Shown here in pieces: positions 1 to 5,568 of a DNA stretch of 6,326 nucleotides. Source of the stretch: Dehalococcoidales bacterium (GTDB lineage: Bacteria; Chloroflexota; Dehalococcoidia; Dehalococcoidales; UBA3254); contig JAQULX010000178.1 of the NCBI GenBank assembly GCA_028718465.1, positions 1-6,326 on the forward strand. The letters are read 5' to 3'. The position numbers were made by a program, and so were the translations under genes. How positions within the stretch are numbered: position 1 is the first letter of the stretch; the number at the start of each line of letters is the position of its first letter. The notes beneath the pieces are model-generated. The model searched no databases and was not told where the DNA came from. It saw only the letters and a program-made list of their open reading frames with translations.

Positions 1-1
1 T

Positions 2-508
2 GATGAGCTTGCCCCGGGTAATATCCCCTCAGACATTGATGGTTTAAAAACTTCACGAGACCGGCAGGTTCTCAGTTTGGATTTCTGGTCTCTTCCTCAG
101 GAAGAAGTATCTGTTCCTGCGGTTGCTGCTGATTTGACATTACCTGATATTGTTGTCACCGGAATACCTGCCGGAACAACGGTAGTCAGGGCAATTGCCA
201 TGTTCAAGTTCAGGATCGTTGAAAATACCAATGCCGGGGTAAACAAGCTAAGTGGCAATCAGGTAATTCAAATCCGTGATGACAGTCCCGGTGCCTGGGT
301 AGATGCCATCAACTTAGCCGACGATATGTTCAGTCTGACCGCTTCTACCCGGGAAGGCGGCGATGTGATTATCGGGGCTGTTGATGTCTCAGGAGTGGTC
401 ATTGGTAATGATACCTACAATCTCCAGTGGCATGATGCGGTGGCCGACCTGGCCAGTATTCATTTCAACGACGTTCAGGTCGGTTTGAGAATCTACTTTA
501 ACGTGTAA
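2..508 (+). CDS. Hypothetical beta-rich protein, phage-structural-like (5' end missing)
   Basis: The reading frame is open from base 2 to the TAA at 506-508, so 168 residues of the C-terminal part are visible and the true start lies left of the window. A TTG at 77 could act as a start, but there is no good Shine-Dalgarno site before it and the frame continues upstream with ordinary protein sequence, so a truncated longer gene is the better reading. The visible part alternates hydrophobic and polar residues with many Gly, Val, Asp and Asn, contains no Cys, has no obvious membrane segment, and ends in a beta-like stretch (VGLRIYFNV). That composition suits a beta-sandwich virion or surface protein, but I recognise no catalytic motif and no named family. 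It is followed 12 bases later by the next gene, whose AAGGAG ribosome site overlaps this stop codon, so the two are probably co-transcribed. The structural role is inferred from composition and neighbours only. Confidence 0.72.
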   Translation, partial: DELAPGNIPSDIDGLKTSRDRQVLSLDFWSLPQEEVSVPAVAADLTLPDIVVTGIPAGTTVVRAIAMFKFRIVENTNAGVNKLSGNQVIQIRDDSPGAWVDAINLADDMFSLTASTREGGDVIIGAVDVSGVVIGNDTYNLQWHDAVADLASIHFNDVQVGLRIYFNV

Positions 509-520
509 GGAGTAAACAGT

Positions 521-898
521 ATGGAAAGAGTAACGAGATGGAGTCCGGATACCTGCAAGTGCGTGTTCGAATATAAATGGGATGATACGACTCTTCCCGG
601 TGAGCGTCAGCATACCTTAAAAACCGTGGTCAAAAGATGCGAAATACATCAGGAAGAAGATTCTCCATGGGATGTGGTTATCGAGGAAAACCAGCGAAAG
701 AATCGAGCTTTTGGCACGATACAGAATCTTAAACCTGGGCTTAAAGCGAGAGACTACCACTGGACATTCGATAAGGACAGAGCGCTGGTGGTTGAAGTTA
801 CTGGCCGTGAAGCAGCTTTAACCGCACAGGAAAAAGGTCAGCTCGTCTCGAGTTTTGCGACACAGTTCGGTGCCGGTAAAGTGAAGTTTAAGGAATAA
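521..898 (+). CDS. Hypothetical 125-residue protein with possible CxC...CxxH metal site
   Basis: The ATG at 521 has an AAGGAG ribosome site at 507-512, eight bases upstream, which supports this start. The product has 125 residues and no signal peptide or membrane segment. The N-terminal third carries Cys12 and Cys14 (CKC) and Cys40 with His43 (CEIH); these could form one small zinc site. Then follows a charged helical stretch (VIEENQRKNRAF), and the last 50 residues read WTFDKDRALVVEVTG, then a helix and a final strand-like GKVKFKE. I do not recognise the family. The gene sits between two beta-rich proteins in the same tight operon and ends 6 bases before the next ATG, so a role in the same particle or process, such as assembly or a small structural subunit, is possible but not shown. 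The gene itself is well supported by frame, ribosome site and spacing. Confidence 0.8.
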   Translation: MERVTRWSPDTCKCVFEYKWDDTTLPGERQHTLKTVVKRCEIHQEEDSPWDVVIEENQRKNRAFGTIQNLKPGLKARDYHWTFDKDRALVVEVTGREAALTAQEKGQLVSSFATQFGAGKVKFKE

Positions 899-904
899 AT
901 CAGA

Positions 905-2161
905 ATGGCTGAATATTTATATACCGGAACTCTTGCTTATAACATGAGTGCCAATTACACCAAATACGGCACGATTCTGGGGGAGTGTTCCAGCGTTTTC
1001 AATAATGAAACTTACGGGCAGACGCGCATCCGCGATAGTGCTGTCTGGTCGTGTCTGGGTCTACTTTTATATTCCAGTACAACCGACTTTACTTTAACGC
1101 TCACTTCCAGGATAAATGGAGCCAACGGTAATCAATCCATTTCTGTCGCTGCGGGACTGACCGGCTGGTTTGAAGATGCGGTAAATAGTGACACGCTGAC
1201 AGATGGGGATTTGATCAACTACATTTATTCAGCCCCGGCAGGAACGGGAACCGCTTATCCCTCCCAAATTCAGTGCAAGATGGTGAGCGATTCGTTTATC
1301 ATGCAGGTCTCGGAGTACGGCTACGTTTATGACGGGGGTTCTTACTTCCAGACTTTGTATGGCTATACCTGTAATGAGGATTCGGAAAATGCACTTGTCG
1401 AAGCGGAAAACCAGGCTAAGTTCTACCCGGGAGGATCTCTATCCAACCTGAGAGCCTACTCCGACTACAACGGAATCACCGATACCAGTGAAATAGTATT
1501 GCGGGTTAATGGCGCAGATGGCAATCAGCTCCTGTCTATTCCAGATTCTACCACGGGGGAATTTGAAGACACTGTAAATAGTGACGTGATCGCTGCCGGC
1601 AGCCTGGTTTGCTGGCAAATAAGAGGCGGGGCAACCGGTAGCGATGAGCTTGACCTCACGCTTATCCAGATGAAAGTAGTTTCTACCGGACAGATCCTGG
1701 GAGTTGGTGGTAATGACTATCAGATTACCGAATATTACAACGGAACCTGGTACCTTCCCCTGCAGTCGGGAGATGACTACGAGTACAGTGACGAAGCCAA
1801 GTACCAGCACAGAATAAAAAGCGCTTTCACTGCAAAGAATCTTTATGTATACCTTAAACTCAACTCTGTTACAGGCGCCACATATCGTACCAGGCTTAAT
1901 GGTGCTAACGGTAATCTTATCATTTCCTTTCCTCCAGCCACTACGGGGGCCTTTGAAGATATCGTGGATTCAGATAACCTCGGAGACGGTGACCTGTACT
2001 GCGGTCAATTATATATTCCCACCGATCCGGAACACCCGGCATGGCGTGTTGAACCGCCCGTAATACAAATTGAACTGGAACCGGTTGCAGGTCTTCCGCC
2101 TGACGAAGGCAATGCCTTCTCTTCTCTCTCAACAAAAATGGTGACTGCAGGATTGATATAG
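905..2161 (+). CDS. Large beta-rich protein with three internal repeat modules; probable virion/surface protein
   Basis: The ATG at 905 is preceded by AAGGA at 890-894, ten bases away and inside the end of the previous gene. The 418-residue product is rich in Gly, Thr, Ser, Asn and Tyr and has no signal peptide or membrane segment. Its striking feature is a module present three times: a hallmark NGA[ND]GN begins at residues 71, 202 and 332, and a second hallmark FED-x-V-[ND]-SD at 89, 220 and 350, giving a period of 130-131 residues. Between them lies a Ser/Pro/Thr-Thr-Gly turn and after them a GDL or GSL strand. Copies 2 and 3 share more than copy 1 does in the T-T-G turn. This is typical of tandem beta-sandwich domains in phage tail, fibre or decoration proteins. 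The particular role (receptor binding, decoration, adhesion) is inferred, and no enzyme motif is visible. The final TAG overlaps the AGGAGG ribosome site of the next gene. Confidence 0.82.
   Translation: MAEYLYTGTLAYNMSANYTKYGTILGECSSVFNNETYGQTRIRDSAVWSCLGLLLYSSTTDFTLTLTSRINGANGNQSISVAAGLTGWFEDAVNSDTLTDGDLINYIYSAPAGTGTAYPSQIQCKMVSDSFIMQVSEYGYVYDGGSYFQTLYGYTCNEDSENALVEAENQAKFYPGGSLSNLRAYSDYNGITDTSEIVLRVNGADGNQLLSIPDSTTGEFEDTVNSDVIAAGSLVCWQIRGGATGSDELDLTLIQMKVVSTGQILGVGGNDYQITEYYNGTWYLPLQSGDDYEYSDEAKYQHRIKSAFTAKNLYVYLKLNSVTGATYRTRLNGANGNLIISFPPATTGAFEDIVDSDNLGDGDLYCGQLYIPTDPEHPAWRVEPPVIQIELEPVAGLPPDEGNAFSSLSTKMVTAGLI
1115..1957 (+). repeat. Threefold repeat hallmarks within the 418-residue protein
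   Basis: Three related coding blocks begin near 1115, 1508 and 1898, each encoding NGA[ND]GN followed 18 residues later by FED. They are diverged at DNA level, but short identities survive: GTAAATAGTGAC occurs exactly at 1181-1192 and again at 1574-1585. This marks an old intragenic duplication under protein-level constraint rather than a recent copy. Confidence 0.75.
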
Positions 2162-2166
2162 GAGGA
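2161..2166 (+). promoter_or_regulatory. Ribosome binding site deciding a TTG start
   Basis: GGAGGA at 2161-2166, part of AGGAGG overlapping the previous stop, lies six bases before TTG at 2173. No ATG or GTG lies in frame close by, so this strong site supports TTG initiation. Confidence 0.7.
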
Positions 2167-2172
2167 AAATCA

Positions 2173-2733
2173 TTGCCGCTAACAGCTGTAGACAAAGATA
2201 TTGTGATAAGAACAGACCCAGGCCTGGATAATATGGTCAAACACCTTGGTTATCGCTCAATCCAGCTTTCGGGTAGTGATTTGGATAGAGCCTTGATCTC
2301 CGACCGAGAGTTGATCAGGATATCCCAGGATCGACTGCGAGGGGTAAAAATTATTCCGGATGATAAGCTGGATTACCAATCTCATGCACATTTGAAGCTT
2401 GCTCGGGCTTTGGCAGCTAAATTATTTACTATACCACCTCAAGTTCACATTGCACTTATTCCTCCTGCCAGCGACCGGGTAAATACCGCTGGTATGTACA
2501 GCACGATTACGGGAGAGATCTATATCTCCCTTGAGACAGCAAGACACTTTCAAACCATGATCGATACCCTGATCCATGAGTTCGGGCATCACCGGCAGGT
2601 GGTCGTCTACGGCAAGGCAGAAGACCTTATCCCGGAGCATGCTTCCTGCATGAGAGTCATTGCCGAAAAGGTAATCTCGATTGTTGGCAGCGGCGAACTC
2701 GATCCATTACTTGAGGAGGTGATTTGGTCATGA
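2173..2733 (+). CDS. Small HExxH zinc-metallopeptidase-like protein
   Basis: The frame starts at TTG 2173, supported by the strong ribosome site at 2161-2166, and encodes 186 residues. Residues 135-139 are HEFGH (in TLIHEFGHHRQ), the zincin signature in which His135 and His139 would bind zinc and Glu136 would act as the general base. Glu150 or Glu155, in the EDLIPEH stretch, is a candidate third ligand as in gluzincins. The segment before it (GEIYISLETARHFQTMIDTL) gives the edge strand and active-site helix usual for minimal zincin folds. The N-terminal half, up to about residue 95, is mixed helical and unrecognised. There is no signal peptide, so it should act in the cytoplasm or in a particle. 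Substrate and family are unknown. Its end overlaps the next gene by four bases (ATGA), implying translational coupling to a second, ArdC-like metallopeptidase. An inactive or structural role cannot be excluded. Confidence 0.8.
   Translation: MPLTAVDKDIVIRTDPGLDNMVKHLGYRSIQLSGSDLDRALISDRELIRISQDRLRGVKIIPDDKLDYQSHAHLKLARALAAKLFTIPPQVHIALIPPASDRVNTAGMYSTITGEIYISLETARHFQTMIDTLIHEFGHHRQVVVYGKAEDLIPEHASCMRVIAEKVISIVGSGELDPLLEEVIWS
2713..2719 (+). promoter_or_regulatory. Ribosome binding site deciding the ArdC-like start
   Basis: GAGGAGG lies ten bases before the ATG at 2730 and only four before an in-frame TTG at 2724. The spacing favours the ATG, which also forms the common ATGA stop/start overlap with the previous gene. 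Confidence 0.7.
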
Positions 2734-3911
2734 GTTCAGTCCAATCTCAGGCGGAAGAGGTAACCCAGTTTGCCGCCTGGCTTGCCGGGGCTTTGTTTTT
2801 AATGCTGATCGGACGCACTGTCAGTAAAATGGAAAAGAACTTTGTTAATGACGTTCTTGAAATCAGCATGCCCGAGTCAGTCCCTTTAAGGATACCCCAG
2901 ACAGAAGCAGGACTGCACCCTCAGGCGCTTTTTATTGAAGGCGGTGAAAGACTCTCTCCGCAGTATCGGGACCTGGTGGGACTAATAAATGAATCGCTTC
3001 CGGACTACAGCCTCTCGGTACTGCCCAGCGTTGAAGTGGAAACCGGGGAGCGTAAGATTGACGCTGTCATGAAACAGCTTAAAGCCGGTGTCGAGGGGAT
3101 TCAGGATAGTTCCCAGTTCCGGTTGTTCCTGACTACGATGTCGAAGTTTCATGACTACTCAATCGGTAATCAGATTCTGATTATGCTGCAGAAACCCGAT
3201 GCAACCAGGGTAGCCGGATTTAATACCTGGAAGGACATGGGAAGATGGGTGAAAACAGGTGAAAAAGGAATTGCTATTCTTGCGCCCATATTCCCTCCGA
3301 GAGCTACCTGCGAAAAATGCGGATCTCGTATCCCTAAAAACGCTCGATTCTGTCCGAAATGCGGTAAGACTATAGAAGTAGAGGTTGACCCCTCTCCCAG
3401 ATTCTTTAGAGTGGTATATGTTTTCGATCTCAGTCAGACGGAGGGCAAACCTCTGCCTGAATTTGAAGTACCGTCTCTTACCGGTGAGGCTAACGAAGGA
3501 TTATTTAGAGATTTACTTAGCCATATGACAGAGCGTAATGTTAGCGTGGAATTCGATTCCCGCCCGAACATGGATCCCGGTATAAAGGGGTTTTACAGTC
3601 AGAGCGGCATCTGGGTGAGACCTGAAGAGCCGAGAGCGCAGCAGTTAAAAACGCTGATACACGAAATCGCCCATTACTATTCGGAAGATGTCTTTCGGAT
3701 ACCCCGGGCGGATGCGGAAACCATTGCGGAAAGCGCTGCTTTTGTTGTTGGGGCTCATTACGGTTTTGATACCGGTGTGAGGTCATTCCCCTATGTGGCA
3801 CTGTGGGCCAAGGACAAGAAGGTACTGGAAAATAATCTCAGTACCATCCGCCGGGTTTCCACGACGATCATGGATGCTATCGAAAAAATAAGAAAGGGAA
3901 CACGAGTTTAA
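2730..3911 (+). CDS. ArdC-like antirestriction/metallopeptidase protein with N-terminal membrane anchor and C4 zinc ribbon
   Basis: Starting at ATG 2730 (393 residues; TTG 2724 would add two), the order is as follows. A hydrophobic segment lies at about 14-28, flanked by acidic residues before and Arg/Lys after, suggesting one membrane span with a cytoplasmic C-terminus. A variable linker follows. An ArdC N-terminal-like domain covers about 110-187, with the typical NQILIMLQKPDATRVAGF and WVKTGEKGIAILAP. A C4 zinc ribbon has Cys194, Cys197, Cys208 and Cys211. The usual RVVYVFDLSQTEGKPLPE block is at about 227-244. The metallopeptidase domain carries HEIAH at 311-315 and AETIAES at 329-335 giving a third ligand (Glu330 or Glu334), then SFPYVALWA. 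In the family, the N-terminal domain binds single-stranded DNA, the C-terminal domain is SprT/M78-like, and ArdC is reported to protect incoming DNA from restriction. The membrane segment is unusual for ArdC. All motifs are intact, so it is probably active. Antirestriction here is inferred from homology. Confidence 0.85.
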   Translation: MSSVQSQAEEVTQFAAWLAGALFLMLIGRTVSKMEKNFVNDVLEISMPESVPLRIPQTEAGLHPQALFIEGGERLSPQYRDLVGLINESLPDYSLSVLPSVEVETGERKIDAVMKQLKAGVEGIQDSSQFRLFLTTMSKFHDYSIGNQILIMLQKPDATRVAGFNTWKDMGRWVKTGEKGIAILAPIFPPRATCEKCGSRIPKNARFCPKCGKTIEVEVDPSPRFFRVVYVFDLSQTEGKPLPEFEVPSLTGEANEGLFRDLLSHMTERNVSVEFDSRPNMDPGIKGFYSQSGIWVRPEEPRAQQLKTLIHEIAHYYSEDVFRIPRADAETIAESAAFVVGAHYGFDTGVRSFPYVALWAKDKKVLENNLSTIRRVSTTIMDAIEKIRKGTRV

Positions 3912-3916
3912 AGGAT

Positions 3917-4453
3917 ATGGTACTGGAATTGAGACCGAATAGGGGAGGCTTTTTGAGGCCGTTCGGCTGCGGCTGGTTTATCCGGGAGTTTCTCCTGGGA
4001 AACGGTCCGGAAGGCGCCACAAAGATTGACCTGGAGAAAGGCGCTCCCCAGGCTGATATTAACTTCGAATACAAGGAAGCACTTGCTCGTGCTACCGCCA
4101 GGGAAAGGGCTGAGAGGATTATCAGTCGTATGGTAGTTAGTGGTGATGATGTTACCGAGGAGCAGGCAGAAAGAATCTACGCTAAAGAACTCAAGAGAAT
4201 ATCACGAAAGTTTACCCATATGCGGTATCACTCTTTTCTGATGTACTTTGGAGTGCTAAAGAAATTGGAGTGGGTTGAGGTGACAGAAAAAACTGAGCCT
4301 TCGGCTATTCAAGAAAACTACCCGCCGGCTCCTGAGAGGACTTATTACCGTCTTACTAAAAAAGGTATTTCTGCAGGTGATGAACTATGGTCCAATCCGC
4401 TATTTACTCTATACCCCCAGGTCGGACCGAGTCATATGAAGAAACCTGATTAA
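3917..4453 (+). CDS. Hypothetical protein with winged-helix-like C-terminal domain
   Basis: The longest frame starts at ATG 3917, five bases after the ArdC-like stop, and gives 178 residues. The start is uncertain: AAGGA at 3911-3915 is too close to that ATG, whereas CTG 3923, TTG 3929, or TTG 3953 behind GGGGAGG (3942-3948) are alternatives. Residues 1-45 contain a conserved-looking GCGWFIREFLLGNGPEG stretch. Residues 50-72 and 80-98 are charged helices (EYKEALARATARERAERI; EEQAERIYAKELKRI). Residues about 100-150 read as a winged helix-turn-helix: a recognition-helix-like HSFLMYFGVLKKLEWVEV, then a loop and YYRLTKKG forming a wing. Such a protein could regulate the element or bind DNA together with the ArdC-like protein, but I recognise no named family and the DNA-binding reading is inference. 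It is the last gene of the packed operon, and AT-richer DNA follows. Confidence 0.78.
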   Translation: MVLELRPNRGGFLRPFGCGWFIREFLLGNGPEGATKIDLEKGAPQADINFEYKEALARATARERAERIISRMVVSGDDVTEEQAERIYAKELKRISRKFTHMRYHSFLMYFGVLKKLEWVEVTEKTEPSAIQENYPPAPERTYYRLTKKGISAGDELWSNPLFTLYPQVGPSHMKKPD

Positions 4454-4454
4454 C

Positions 4455-4485
4455 CTTATTTCTTCATAGTGTACTAAAGAATAAG
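4455..4485. repeat. Inverted repeat just after the last operon gene
   Basis: CTTATTTCTT at 4455-4464 pairs with AAGAATAAG at 4477-4485 with one bulged T, around a 12-base loop. It begins two bases after the stop of the winged-helix gene. No T-run follows, so it is not a classic intrinsic terminator, though it could slow polymerase or protect the transcript end. Confidence 0.4.
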
Positions 4486-4486
4486 C

Positions 4487-4533
4487 TACCCCACAGCAAG
4501 AAGGCTGTCCGACAACCCATAAGCTGAGGGGTA
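4487..4533. repeat. GC-rich 11-base inverted repeat with an alternative inner hairpin
   Basis: TACCCCACAGC at 4487-4497 and GCTGAGGGGTA at 4523-4533 are reverse complements except for one central A/A mismatch, giving ten pairs around a 25-base loop. The left arm can instead form a shorter hairpin, ACAGC (4493-4497) with GCTGT (4504-4508). The two folds share the CAGC and so exclude each other. No T-run follows on the + strand. It stands out as a GC-rich island in AT-rich DNA right beside the operon end. A recombination site, mobile-element end or structured RNA are all possible; none is shown. Confidence 0.5.
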
Positions 4534-4669
4534 TTCAGCGGTGAATTTTATTAATTGAATTAGCTTATCAACATATTAATTAAGGAAAACAAAGATCACC
4601 ACGATGTAATCCTCGAAAATTCATTAGATAGGTAGAGTCTTTGTTCAGGTATTTGCACGCGGTGCTGTT

Positions 4670-4704
4670 GGTTTATGGGCAAAAGCTAATTGTTAGCTTA
4701 AACC
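4670..4704. repeat. Two-tier hairpin
   Basis: The inner stem AGCTAA (4684-4689) pairs with TTAGCT (4693-4698) across a three-base loop, and the outer stem GGTTTA (4670-4675) pairs exactly with TAAACC (4699-4704). Only the left side has unpaired bases (4676-4683, TGGGCAAA). The coaxial arrangement of two exact stems suggests a folded RNA element more than a terminator, since no T-run follows. Confidence 0.45.
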
Positions 4705-4787
4705 TATAAATGAGTCGTATTTCTTAGTTTAACTAGGAAAAGTTGAGATAAAGTTATAGCTAGGCAATGTCATATCATTTAAACCTC

Positions 4788-4823
4788 AACAAACGGGTAG
4801 AAACGCCCTTTTCTACGGTTGTT
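4788..4823. repeat. Imperfect hairpin upstream of promoter candidate
   Basis: GTAGAAA (4797-4803, read with the G at 4797) pairs with TTTCTAC (4810-4816), and outer AACAA (4788-4792) pairs with TTGTT (4819-4823), with an asymmetric internal loop of 4 and 2 bases. No T-run follows on either strand. It may be a terminator relic, a structured leader or an operator for the promoter candidate that overlaps its right arm. Confidence 0.4.
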
Positions 4824-4847
4824 CAAAGTAAAATATTATAATACAAT
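4819..4847 (+). promoter_or_regulatory. Weak sigma-70-like promoter candidate
   Basis: TTGTTC (4819-4824) and TACAAT (4842-4847) are separated by 17 bases. The -10 box matches TATAAT at five of six positions and the -35 box matches its first three. An overlapping TATAAT lies at 4837-4842 without a good -35 box. In such AT-rich DNA chance matches are common. If real, it would make a leader of almost 400 bases before the RRM gene and would also transcribe the small ORF at 4951. Confidence 0.25.
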
Positions 4848-4950
4848 AGCATTGAAGGTTATTCTTGCCTTTGTTTTCTTTCTCATGCTATTTTGAGCTT
4901 TCATTTTTATAGATTTATTTTATTTTTGACTATTTTACAGGAGTATGCCT

Positions 4951-5019
4951 ATGAGCTTGCTGAACAACATAACCACAATTTCGATGCAGCATGTCTCTGG
5001 TATACTGCTTGAAATCTGA
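4951..5019 (+). CDS. Possible 22-residue small ORF
   Basis: ATG 4951 lies seven bases after AGGAG (4939-4943) and runs to TGA at 5017-5019. The peptide begins MSLLNNITTISMQHV and ends GILLEI. An in-frame ATG at 4945 is too close to the ribosome site. The good Shine-Dalgarno spacing is the only positive evidence. It matches nothing I know and could be a leader peptide for the downstream operon, a small protein, or chance. Confidence 0.2.
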   Translation: MSLLNNITTISMQHVSGILLEI

Positions 5020-5026
5020 AGTCTTA

Positions 5027-5060
5027 CTTTAGCCTTTCATCAGCATTGAGGTAGCTAAAG
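5027..5060. repeat. Short inverted repeat in the RRM-gene leader
   Basis: CTTTAGC (5027-5033) and GCTAAAG (5054-5060) are exact reverse complements around 20 bases. A small GAAG/CTTC hairpin (5084-5096) lies further down. They could fold in a leader RNA; significance is modest given the length. Confidence 0.3.
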
Positions 5061-5236
5061 ATCTTCTAACCAATTTCTAACTTGAAGTAGTGCTTCATAA
5101 CTATTTGATGAAACTCCTTTATAACCTGTAAGTCTCAAACTATTAACGAAGCGTTTTCAATGGAATTCAAATGAAATTGACTTTGCTTATCTTTAGCCTG
5201 GAAAAAATAATATGACGACTTTTGGAGATAGTTAAT

Positions 5237-5548
5237 ATGAATATATATGTGGGTAATTTACCGGCAGATTTCACTAAAGATGAGTTATGCCAGGAATTCT
5301 TACCTTTTGGAGAAGTATTGTCGGTAACTATCATGAATAATAATTGCGCCAGTAATGGGCAGATGTATGGATATGTTGAGATGTCGTCAAAATCTGAAGG
5401 AAAAACAGCTATCGGTAACCTGACAGGTAAAATGATTAAAGGCAAGGTGATTGATGTCATCCAGGCACTTCCTCTCTCAAATTCGGGATTCATTCGTGGC
5501 AGAAAGATAAGTCACTTCAGTAGTACTAGCAGTACAAGGAACTATTAA
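5237..5548 (+). CDS. RRM-domain RNA-binding protein
   Basis: The product has 103 residues and a single RNA recognition motif. RNP2 is IYVGNL at residues 3-8, and RNP1 is QMYGYVEM at 42-49, with the RNA-stacking aromatic residues Tyr4, Tyr44 and Tyr46 in place; FTKDELCQEFLPFGEV is the usual first helix between them. The tail after about residue 80 is short, basic and Ser-rich (GFIRGRK, then Ser/Thr), like the tails of small bacterial RRM proteins of the cyanobacterial Rbp type. I chose ATG 5237 because GGAG at 5224-5227 lies nine bases before it; the longer TTG 5222 frame would start inside that site. Such proteins bind single-stranded RNA in the cytoplasm and in cyanobacteria are often cold-induced. 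The RNA target here is unknown. It lies 20 bases upstream of a DksA-like gene and probably shares its mRNA. Confidence 0.9.
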   Translation: MNIYVGNLPADFTKDELCQEFLPFGEVLSVTIMNNNCASNGQMYGYVEMSSKSEGKTAIGNLTGKMIKGKVIDVIQALPLSNSGFIRGRKISHFSSTSSTRNY

Positions 5549-5568
5549 AGCATAAGGCTGGAAATAAA

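Larger units (their letters stand above)
4454..5236. other. Long AT-rich intergenic region, no convincing long gene
   Basis: Nearly 800 bases separate the last phage-like gene from the RRM gene. Base composition drops sharply: sampled lines show about half G+C in the upstream genes and about 30% here. I see stops in all frames, no tRNA cloverleaf, and no motif of tmRNA, RNase P RNA or SRP RNA. What it does contain is a set of inverted repeats (4455-4485, 4487-4533, 4670-4704, 4788-4823, 5027-5060), a weak promoter candidate near 4819-4847 and a possible 22-codon ORF at 4951. It may be a junction between a mobile element and the chromosome, a long regulatory leader of the RRM operon, or carry an unrecognised RNA. 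Confidence 0.6.

Noticed and set aside
77..508. TTG at 77 as the true start of the first gene
   Set aside because: The same frame is open back to base 2 with normal protein sequence and there is no Shine-Dalgarno site before 77, so a gene cut by the window edge is more likely.
1439..2240. Minus-strand frames under the repeat protein and the first zincin gene
   Set aside because: They overlap well-supported + strand genes, lack ribosome sites and encode low-plausibility peptides, so they are antisense shadows.
4620..4670. tRNA-like or SRP-RNA-like fragments (GGTAGAG, GTTCAGGT, GGTGCTGTT)
   Set aside because: No acceptor stem, anticodon arm or CCA end can be drawn, and the conserved SRP tip sequence is absent; the matches are short and isolated.
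5177..5236. Promoter with TTGACT at 5177 directly before the RRM gene
   Set aside because: No acceptable -10 box lies 16-18 bases downstream; the AATAAT-like sequence is about 23 bases away.
4454..5236. CRISPR array in the gap
   Set aside because: The inverted repeats differ from one another in sequence, and no direct repeat with regular spacing is present.
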